30,126 nucleotides of DNA from a virus: the IMG/VR virus record IMGVR_UViG_3300047558_000095, positions 1-30,126 of that record, one strand, 5' to 3'. Under the pieces are notes generated by a model. That model was not told the origin of the DNA. It saw only the letters and a list, made by a program, of their open reading frames with translations, and did no database searches. This document shows, piece after piece, positions 13,671 through 18,776 of this stretch. Made by a program: the position numbers and the translations under genes. Position 1 is the stretch's first letter. Each line of letters opens with the position of its first letter.

Positions 13671-13733
13671 TGAGAATGGAGCGAAGTATAGCAGATTGGC
13701 TGTTGTGCTTCAAAATAGTCTGCTCCATTCTCA
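13671..13733 (+). promoter_or_regulatory. 5'-terminal stem-loop of scaffold mRNA leader
   Basis: TGAGAATGGAGC (13671-13682) pairs perfectly with GCTCCATTCTCA (13722-13733) around a 39-base loop. An alternative pairing, AGCAGA with TCTGCT, competes at the top of the stem; GAAG (13683-13686) with CTTC (13708-13711) may add inner structure. It starts at the predicted +1 and ends 36 bases before ATG 13769. Likely roles are mRNA stability or translation control. Confidence 0.6.
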
Positions 13734-13768
13734 CTTTTCGTTGGCAACGTTATAGCCGGAGAGAAAAC

Positions 13769-14560
13769 ATGGATGAAAATCTAGACAATGGTCAAGTAGA
13801 CCAACAAGCAGGGCAACAAACTGGTGGAGGTCAAACACAAGATCAACAAGTAAACCCTGCCGCAATTAGAAAGTCAACACAACAGGCAACTCTAAAAGCA
13901 CTAAGCAACGCTACAGGTATGGAATTCCAGTCAATGGATGACCTAATCTCAACAGTCGCTCGTTTATCACAACAAGCACAAGTAGCACAGCAACCTAAGG
14001 CTCAACCTCAAGGTGAAACAGAAGAGCAGAAGCAAAAGCGCATTACTGCTAACGATCTCCAAGATCAACTACAAGTAATGAAGCAACAGTTTGAGCAACA
14101 ACAAGCGGCACTCAAACAAAAAGAACTTGATGGTAGTATTCGCAACGCAATGAGCGACTTATTTGACCCCGCATTTAGTGACTACACTATTAGTGAAATC
14201 AAGCGTCAACTCGTCGAACAAGATGGTGATTGGATCGTAGTTGATAGTAAGAATCGTCAACGCTATTCAACAGAAACAGGCGCACCGTTCACAGTCAAAG
14301 AATTGATTGATGAGATGGGCAAGAACAACCCTAAACTACTACGTCAAGTAGCACAATCATCTGGTGGTAGTGGATTACGCCCACGTGGTGGTATGTTTGA
14401 TGGTATGCCTGGTGACGGTGAAAATGTCCCTGATTACACTAAAGACCCAGCCGCATTTGAACAATGGGCAAGTCGTAAAGGCTTAACTAAAAACAGCGGT
14501 CTAAAATCTCTAGGAGTGCGTGTTCAGAACAGTTACCCTGGTAAAATATTCGGTCAGTAA
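13769..14560 (+). CDS. Scaffolding protein (putative), 263 aa
   Basis: The start at 13769 (MDENLDNGQVDQQAGQQ) follows GGAG; an earlier in-frame ATG at 13670 would place the leader stem in coding sequence and give an unlikely N-terminus. The protein is very Gln-rich, with a disordered N-terminus, a coiled-coil middle (ANDLQDQLQVMKQQFEQQQA), a compact acidic region (FDPAFSDYTISEIKRQL) and a basic C-terminus (SLGVRVQNSYPGKIFGQ). This composition and the place directly before the major capsid gene are typical of scaffolds that guide procapsid assembly. No protease domain is visible. Confidence 0.82.
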   Translation: MDENLDNGQVDQQAGQQTGGGQTQDQQVNPAAIRKSTQQATLKALSNATGMEFQSMDDLISTVARLSQQAQVAQQPKAQPQGETEEQKQKRITANDLQDQLQVMKQQFEQQQAALKQKELDGSIRNAMSDLFDPAFSDYTISEIKRQLVEQDGDWIVVDSKNRQRYSTETGAPFTVKELIDEMGKNNPKLLRQVAQSSGGSGLRPRGGMFDGMPGDGENVPDYTKDPAAFEQWASRKGLTKNSGLKSLGVRVQNSYPGKIFGQ

Positions 14561-14571
14561 AGCCGTTATTG

Positions 14572-14595
14572 TAGAAGACTATTTTTAGTCTTCTA
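14572..14595 (+). terminator. Perfect hairpin after scaffold gene
   Basis: TAGAAGACTA (14572-14581) pairs perfectly with TAGTCTTCTA (14586-14595) with a TTTT loop. No T-run follows, so it may be an inefficient terminator or a 3'-end stabiliser. It abuts the promoter-like motif at 14597. Confidence 0.6.
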
Positions 14596-14596
14596 T

Positions 14597-14604
14597 GATA
14601 AATA
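14597..14604 (+). promoter_or_regulatory. Late-promoter-like motif GATAAATA inside a palindrome
   Basis: The motif lies in the 19-bp palindrome 14595-14613 (ATGATAAA, TAC, TTTATCAT). Predicted +1 near 14610 gives a 138-base leader for the major capsid gene. The palindrome could bind a dimeric regulator at the capsid promoter. Confidence 0.65.
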
Positions 14605-14609
14605 CTTTA

Positions 14610-14747
14610 TCATTCGGTGACTCCGCATCGTCAAACTCGGTAGCTCCGTTATAGCTAAACAAAGAGAACTGTTCTATAGGTGGAGTCACCATAGAATTTA
14701 GAGTAGTGTAAAGAAACTACTCGCCATACATTTTAAGGAAAATTATC
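14610..14747 (+). promoter_or_regulatory. Structured leader RNA of the major capsid gene
   Basis: The leader is closed by GGTGACTCC (14616-14624) and GGAGTCACC (14682-14690), extendable by a G-T and a C-G pair to 11 bp. Inside lie TAGCT/AGCTA (14641-14645 with 14653-14657) and the short palindrome AGAACTGTTCT. After it, GAGTAGT (14701-14707) pairs with ACTACTC (14716-14722). The Shine-Dalgarno AAGGA follows unpaired. There is no open frame of note. It resembles a multi-branched regulatory or stabilising 5' UTR; I recognise no riboswitch class. Confidence 0.6.
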
Positions 14748-15737
14748 ATGGCATATGTATTAGGTGGCGCGGCCGGCGAAGGCAACGCATTTGAAAAAGC
14801 AATTTCTGGTTTCTGTCTACGTGCTGTTCACTCAGCAAGTGGCTTAGTTGACGCAACTCGCATTGCGACAATCTCTCAAGGTCAAACTTATGTAATTCCT
14901 AAGTTTGCTCCAATCTCCTACCAGGATTATGATCCTTCCGGCACTGGTGGTGATATCACTGGTGACGCTAGTGAGCAAACTCCTTCTATCGAACAATCTA
15001 CAATCACTGCTACACCAGCTGTGGCTGCTACCTCTTTCGATAAGTTCTTGGCTGAGACTGCCGCGTTTGATCTAGCATCAAGTATCGGCGCTGAACTAGG
15101 TGAATCTTTCGCTGAGAAAGTTGACCAACGTGTTGCTAAGGCATTCACTTCATTCAAGGCTACTCCAGGTAACACAAACTACGCAACCTCTGCTGACGGC
15201 TTCACACGCCCATCCGCTCTAGGCGCTATGGAACTACGTGCTGTTGGCGCTAGTGGTGGTACTGCTACTGCTGGCTTCACCGCTACTACTGTAAGTGAAA
15301 TGATTCGTAACGTTCGTTCAGTATGGACTAACGCTGGTCTAAGTGGCACACCTGTTGTTGTTCTAGACACACAAAAGTCACAAAGTCGTCTACTTGGCGA
15401 ACTAACTGGCGGCGCTGTAAACAACAACGTCTCTAACCTAGGTAACGAATTGCTACAAAACGGCAACATCCAGAACCTATACGGCGTTCGTGTCTTATTC
15501 ACACGTTTCCTACCAACAGTATCTCGTGCTATCGCTGGCGGCAGTGCTGAGAACGTTCTTGTAGGTGCTTACTTCGGTGATAACTCAATCTACACAGTCA
15601 TGAAGAGTGGTTTAGACATTCAAATGGGCCAGAAGCCTTACGGCTTATCTATGTGGCTAAGTGGCACTGGTTACTTCGGTAGTGGTGTAGCTGACGGTCG
15701 TCGTGGCGGCGCTATCAACATTGAGATCACAGCCTAA
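14748..15737 (+). CDS. Major capsid protein, 329 aa
   Basis: Position after the scaffold and before connector genes, the leader with a strong AAGGA, and composition support the call. The protein is Ala/Gly/Thr-rich, with the pattern of an HK97-fold coat protein of the non-cleaved, scaffold-dependent kind: an N-terminal segment (GLVDATRIATISQGQTYVIP), a long helix-like stretch (DLASSIGAELGESFAEKVDQ), a DTQKSQSRLL middle and a C-terminal beta region (IYTVMKSGLDIQMGQKPYGL). No cleavable N-terminal delta domain is obvious, which agrees with the lack of a protease gene. Codons are the most regular in the window (GGT/GGC, CTA, GCT), as expected for a highly expressed gene. Confidence 0.88.
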   Translation: MAYVLGGAAGEGNAFEKAISGFCLRAVHSASGLVDATRIATISQGQTYVIPKFAPISYQDYDPSGTGGDITGDASEQTPSIEQSTITATPAVAATSFDKFLAETAAFDLASSIGAELGESFAEKVDQRVAKAFTSFKATPGNTNYATSADGFTRPSALGAMELRAVGASGGTATAGFTATTVSEMIRNVRSVWTNAGLSGTPVVVLDTQKSQSRLLGELTGGAVNNNVSNLGNELLQNGNIQNLYGVRVLFTRFLPTVSRAIAGGSAENVLVGAYFGDNSIYTVMKSGLDIQMGQKPYGLSMWLSGTGYFGSGVADGRRGGAINIEITA

Positions 15738-15746
15738 TATTCGAAC

Positions 15747-15770
15747 AGAGAGTGAGTAACATCACTCTCT
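15747..15770 (+). terminator. Hairpin after the major capsid gene
   Basis: AGAGAGTG (15747-15754) pairs perfectly with CACTCTCT (15763-15770) with an 8-base loop. No T-run follows, so partial termination or mRNA 3'-end protection is more likely than strong termination. Confidence 0.6.
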
Positions 15771-15808
15771 ATCGTATGATTTAAATAAAGAAAAGTAAAT
15801 CAAAATAA

Positions 15809-16246
15809 ATGTATACTTCACTTACACCAAGACAAAAATACATCAATCACAAAGCGACTGCTAAGCGTAGAGGAATTTCTTTTAATCTTACATTCGACGA
15901 GTGGATGAGTATTTGGTCTGAAAGTGGAATGTGGGATTTACGTGGAGTTGGTAAAGGCAAATACTGTATGAGTAGGATCGGTGATACTGGAAACTACGAA
16001 TTAGGCAATGTCTTTATTCAAGAGTTCGGTAAAAATATATCTGATGCGCAGAGTGGTAAAATCAGAACTGAAATTGAGCGTGAACAAATTTCTAAAGCGT
16101 TAATTGGAAGAACATTTTCAAAAGAAACAATAGAAAAAAAGAGACAAGCTCAATTAGGTAAGAAACATACCAAAGAGAGTATTCAGAAAAGAATTGAAAC
16201 ATTTAAAAGAACTATTCAATCACGTAAACAAGGAGAAATACTTTGA
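15809..16246 (+). CDS. NUMOD3-containing homing-endonuclease-like protein, 145 aa
   Basis: The N-terminal part (LTPRQKYINHKATAKRRGIS ... FDEWMSIWSESGMWDLRG) and YCMSRIGDTGNYELGNVFIQ resemble phage homing-endonuclease-like proteins, where the GDxGxYxxxNV segment is common. The C-terminal half has NUMOD3-type repeats: ISKALIGRTFSKETIEKKRQ and LGKKHTKESIQKRIE. No HNH, GIY-YIG or VSR catalytic set is clear, so activity is uncertain. It is more A/T-rich than its neighbours and lies between capsid and connector genes. Its last codons contain the AAGGAG ribosome binding site of the next gene, and the stop overlaps that gene's TTG start. Confidence 0.75.
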   Translation: MYTSLTPRQKYINHKATAKRRGISFNLTFDEWMSIWSESGMWDLRGVGKGKYCMSRIGDTGNYELGNVFIQEFGKNISDAQSGKIRTEIEREQISKALIGRTFSKETIEKKRQAQLGKKHTKESIQKRIETFKRTIQSRKQGEIL

Positions 16247-16761
16247 GCATAGCCTACACCAGAATTAGTGGAGCAACTGTAGATGATGTTATCTTCTACG
16301 ATCCAGCTGCCGAGCGCAGAGCCGCTTCCCTAAATGTTAACTGGGATACTTATTTTGAGATCGCATCACAAGAACTACTTCAAATGATGGAGTTCGGATG
16401 GTGGCCAAAATATGTTCAGCAAACGTTTGGTGCGTGGTATTTTAAGAATGATGAACAGGGTCGAATGGTAACTGCCTTCAATCCCTCTAAGCTAGTTAAA
16501 ACATCACAAATCTTACAGCGCCTAGATACATTCAAAGCAGTCGAGGAGTTTTATCGCTCACTTGTAACTGATGTCAGCAACGTAAACGAAGTTGACGCCA
16601 AGAATTACGAGTTTGCTAAGAAACGATTTGATGATGAATGGGAGAAAGCAATCTCTCTTAGTAACTTCTATGACTTGAATAGTGATGGAGTTATTGCTAA
16701 ACTAGAAGAGAACATGATGGCAGATCAGCATTTCTTTAATGGCGATCAAAGGTATTTCTAA
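16243..16761 (+). CDS. Head-tail connector / adaptor protein (putative), 172 aa
   Basis: The start is the TTG at 16243, seven bases after AGGAG (16231-16235); no ATG lies nearby. The protein is helical and aromatic (TYFEIASQELLQMMEFGWWP; FYRSLVTDVSNVNEVDAKNY), with a plausible helical-bundle adaptor fold. Position directly after the major capsid gene and before a tail-terminator-like gene is where the adaptor that docks on the portal is usually coded. Assignment is by context more than by motif. Its stop overlaps the next ATG. Confidence 0.6.
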   Translation: MSIAYTRISGATVDDVIFYDPAAERRAASLNVNWDTYFEIASQELLQMMEFGWWPKYVQQTFGAWYFKNDEQGRMVTAFNPSKLVKTSQILQRLDTFKAVEEFYRSLVTDVSNVNEVDAKNYEFAKKRFDDEWEKAISLSNFYDLNSDGVIAKLEENMMADQHFFNGDQRYF

Positions 16762-17159
16762 TGGCGCGTCCACTTGTAACTAGTCAACAAATCACTGATT
16801 ACCTCAAAGGTAAAGTCAGCGGTGTTGAGTTCTTTGATGAATTCCCAACAGACATGAAAAATGTTCGTCACGGTGTTTATATCAATGACCCTGCTACTAG
16901 TGATCGCACACCATATCGTCTCGGTATTCAGGATGAATCACACATTTACACTTGTGTAGATGCGATGAGAATCTTAGTAGTTACCTTTCAGGGTGACAAT
17001 CGCAGAGATGAAGTCATTGATGCCATCACTGGTATCGTCGGTGACAATGAATTACTAGATGGTTACCACGAACGTGATTTCACAATGGAACAAGAATACT
17101 TGAACCGCGCAGAATATAGAACATACGACTTCGAATTTAAACGGATTGAATTTCAATAA
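16761..17159 (+). CDS. Tail terminator-like protein, 132 aa
   Basis: Starts at ATG 16761 overlapping the connector stop. The alpha/beta pattern, with an N-terminal helix (LVTSQQITDYLKGK), beta strands through MRILVVTFQGD, a helix with DEVIDAITGIVGDNELLDGY and a C-terminal strand YDFEFKRIEFQ, fits lambda gpU / tail terminator proteins, which cap the tail tube and join it to the head. Position just before the tail tube gene supports this. No diagnostic motif was identified. Confidence 0.6.
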   Translation: MARPLVTSQQITDYLKGKVSGVEFFDEFPTDMKNVRHGVYINDPATSDRTPYRLGIQDESHIYTCVDAMRILVVTFQGDNRRDEVIDAITGIVGDNELLDGYHERDFTMEQEYLNRAEYRTYDFEFKRIEFQ

Positions 17160-17183
17160 TAGCCACTACACAAGGAGAAAACA

Positions 17184-17660
17184 ATGGCACGCATTACAAC
17201 AAACACAACTGGTACCCAACCAGTCATCGTAATCAAGACAGCAGTATCAGGCGATGCTGGTCTAACACTCCCGTTCATTCAGGACTTGACCATCACCAAC
17301 TCAACTGGTGTTTATAGTTACACAACCTTCACTGATATTGACACACGCAAGTTGTCTACACCAGCTGACAACGAAATCTCTACTAACATCGTTATTGATG
17401 ACGTAGCATATTTCGGTGACGCCGCTGAGACTGCTGGCACAGCCGCTAACGTAGGCATCGGTAAGCTATCAACTGACAAAGTTGCTATCACTTTCGAAAT
17501 CTTCTGGGCAGGTCAAACTTCTGGCACAACTGATCGTGTTACTTCTGGCAGTGGTTTCATTGCTAGTCTAGCACCAACAACTTCACCAGATGCTCCAGTA
17601 TGGGTTACACCATTGACCATCGCTGTTGATGGCACAATGACTACAACTACAACTGGTTAA
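17184..17660 (+). CDS. Major tail tube protein, 158 aa
   Basis: A strong ribosome binding site (AAGGAGAAAACA-ATG) and a highly regular codon pattern suggest high expression. The protein is Thr/Ala/Gly-rich and beta-prone (VIVIKTAVSGDAGLTLPFIQ; LSTDKVAITFEIFWAGQTSG), with a Thr-rich C-terminus. Place after the tail terminator, and before a terminator and the chaperone genes, is classical for the tube subunit. A strong terminator directly follows, so tube protein can be made in excess over downstream tail proteins. Confidence 0.82.
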   Translation: MARITTNTTGTQPVIVIKTAVSGDAGLTLPFIQDLTITNSTGVYSYTTFTDIDTRKLSTPADNEISTNIVIDDVAYFGDAAETAGTAANVGIGKLSTDKVAITFEIFWAGQTSGTTDRVTSGSGFIASLAPTTSPDAPVWVTPLTIAVDGTMTTTTTG

Positions 17661-17683
17661 TCTTCGCAGGGATGGGAAGATCA

Positions 17684-17715
17684 GGCGGGTTACCCACAAG
17701 GTAGTCCGCCTTTTT
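17684..17715 (+). terminator. Rho-independent terminator after tail tube gene
   Basis: GGCGGGTTACC (17684-17694) pairs with GGTAGTCCGCC (17700-17710) over 11 bp with two G-T wobbles, loop CACAA, then five T. A weaker ATCTTC/GAAGAT hairpin (17660-17681) precedes it. Confidence 0.9.
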
Positions 17716-17722
17716 AATAAGT

Positions 17723-17730
17723 GATAAATA
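17723..17730 (+). promoter_or_regulatory. Late-promoter-like motif GATAAATA overlapping an ATG
   Basis: Its last A is the first base of ATG 17730. Predicted +1 near 17736 is inside that gene, so the motif would serve the chaperone genes from 17921 rather than the 64-aa gene it touches. Confidence 0.58.
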
Positions 17731-17924
17731 TGAATAAGCAAACAAAAGAATGGCTCAAAGATGAAGATGAGATTCTCAATTCATTACTAGCCGATGAAGC
17801 AAAAGCAAAGGCTATGCTTGTTGATATGGAGAATACGCTCCGTCAACTAAAGGCCAAATCATCATTCAGACTCGCTCTAATCAACAGTCTGCGTGAAAGT
17901 AAATCAACCAAGGAAAACAAATGA
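17730..17924 (+). CDS. Small charged helical protein, 64 aa
   Basis: ATG 17730 is preferred over the in-frame GTG 17721, since the latter lies within the promoter-like motif. No Shine-Dalgarno precedes it. The product is one long charged helix (KEWLKDEDEILNSLLADEAK ... MENTLRQLKAKSSFRLALIN), possibly a coiled coil. It overlaps the chaperone gene by 4 bases (ATGA). It may be read mainly from messages that pass the terminator at 17684. Function unknown. Confidence 0.55.
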   Translation: MNKQTKEWLKDEDEILNSLLADEAKAKAMLVDMENTLRQLKAKSSFRLALINSLRESKSTKENK

Positions 17925-18217
17925 AACTAAGTCAACTAACCGCTAAACCACAACTTGTCGAATTCACAATCGACGATAAAGAAACCGTAGAGAAATACGG
18001 TGAAGCAATCACATTTCATAGTTATGATCGTCAGCCTCTAGATGTATTCATGCGTCTAGCTAGTGCTACAGATGGCAAGACCACTGATATCATTTCTATC
18101 GTCAAAGACCTTATCTTAGATGATAAAGGCAACCCAATTATCTCCGGTGAAAATATGCTACCAACTGATGTGTTGATGAAGGCAATCGCTATCATCACTC
18201 AAAAGTTGGGGGGCTAA
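17921..18217 (+). CDS. Tail assembly chaperone G-like, 98 aa
   Basis: AAGGAAAACAA precedes the ATG. The product has the small tail chaperone pattern (EFTIDDKETVEKYGEAITFH; LDVFMRLASATDGKTTDIIS) and lies before the tape measure, as lambda G does. It ends KLGG at a G GGG GGC slippery site, where a -1 shift makes the longer GT product. G-type chaperones coat the tape measure during tube assembly and are not kept in the virion. Confidence 0.82.
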   Translation: MKLSQLTAKPQLVEFTIDDKETVEKYGEAITFHSYDRQPLDVFMRLASATDGKTTDIISIVKDLILDDKGNPIISGENMLPTDVLMKAIAIITQKLGG

Positions 18218-18462
18218 CCGGGCAAGCACTAGTAGAGGGCAGTAGGGAACTATCAATGATACTAACACTAGACACACTTGGTGAACGATATGGTAGACTC
18301 CCTAGTGAGGTGCTTGCTCAAGGGTCAACTCTCGATATCTTTATCATGGATGCCGCTCTGACCTATCGTGATTATCAGCAGAAGAAGTCACAAAATCAGT
18401 ATGCTGACCAGCACACTACAAGTGAACTCAAAGATATTATGGCAAAAGCGAGAAAGAAGTAA
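17921..18462 (+). CDS. GT-type tail assembly chaperone by -1 frameshift, 180 aa
   Basis: Shifting -1 at 18208-18214 joins the 98-aa G-like protein to the downstream frame (LTGQALVEGSRELSMILTLD...), giving about 180 residues. The T part contains LGERYGRLPSEVLAQG and MDAALTYRDYQQKK, which has the Y-G-x-x-P-S-E-V signature of T domains. ATG 18256 is in the T frame but has no good Shine-Dalgarno, so separate translation is unlikely. In lambda the GT product links the tape measure to tail tube subunits. The next gene overlaps by one base. Confidence 0.85.
18208..18214 (+). other. Programmed -1 ribosomal frameshift site G GGG GGC
   Basis: Zero-frame codons are TTG GGG GGC TAA. The heptamer G GGG GGC fits X XXY YYZ and allows re-pairing one base back as GGG GGG, after which the frame runs CTA ACC GGG CAA and on into the downstream frame without a stop. 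The zero-frame stop lies directly after the site. Confidence 0.82.
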
Positions 18463-18767
18463 TGGCAAAATATGTTGATATCAAAGTGAATCTTAACTTT
18501 GAACCTAAGCGTCAAGTTTTGAAGAACCAAATCAAAAAGGTAGAACAGTTGCCACAAAAGGCGGCTGACTACTATAAATCAATCACGCCTATTGATACCG
18601 GAAACGCTCGTAAGAATACAAAGTTGGAGGGTGATAAAACTATACACGCTGATTACGCTTATGCTCAACGATTAGATCAAGGGTGGAGTAAACAAGCGCC
18701 TAAAGGCATGACTAAACCTACTGAACAGTGGCTCAAGGGTCAATTCAAAAAGATATTCAAGAAATAA
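18462..18767 (+). CDS. Second HK97 gp10-like protein, 101 aa
   Basis: Residues about 41-47 read TPIDTGN and continue ARKNTKLEG, then ADYAYAQRLDQGWSKQAPKG and a C-terminal PTEQWLKGQFKKIFKK. This matches the HK97 gp10 pattern of TPxDTG, YAxxxExG and a conserved end. The protein is basic. It lies between the GT chaperone and the tape measure, an unusual place, and differs strongly from the gp10-like gene at 7736. One may be the neck protein and the other a tail-side factor; which is which cannot be read from sequence. Confidence 0.65.
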   Translation: MAKYVDIKVNLNFEPKRQVLKNQIKKVEQLPQKAADYYKSITPIDTGNARKNTKLEGDKTIHADYAYAQRLDQGWSKQAPKGMTKPTEQWLKGQFKKIFKK

Positions 18768-18776
18768 GGATACAAG

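Noticed and set aside
15781-15811. A/T-rich stretch with AAATAAATG before the NUMOD3 gene as promoter
   Set aside because: The motif core is ATAAATG, not ATAAATA, and it overlaps the start codon. A similar ATAAATG precedes the gene at 28044 with a normal Shine-Dalgarno.
18256-18462. Stand-alone 68-aa gene after the G-like chaperone
   Set aside because: No good Shine-Dalgarno; the frame is continuous with the -1 frame from the slippery site, so it is better explained as the T part of GT.
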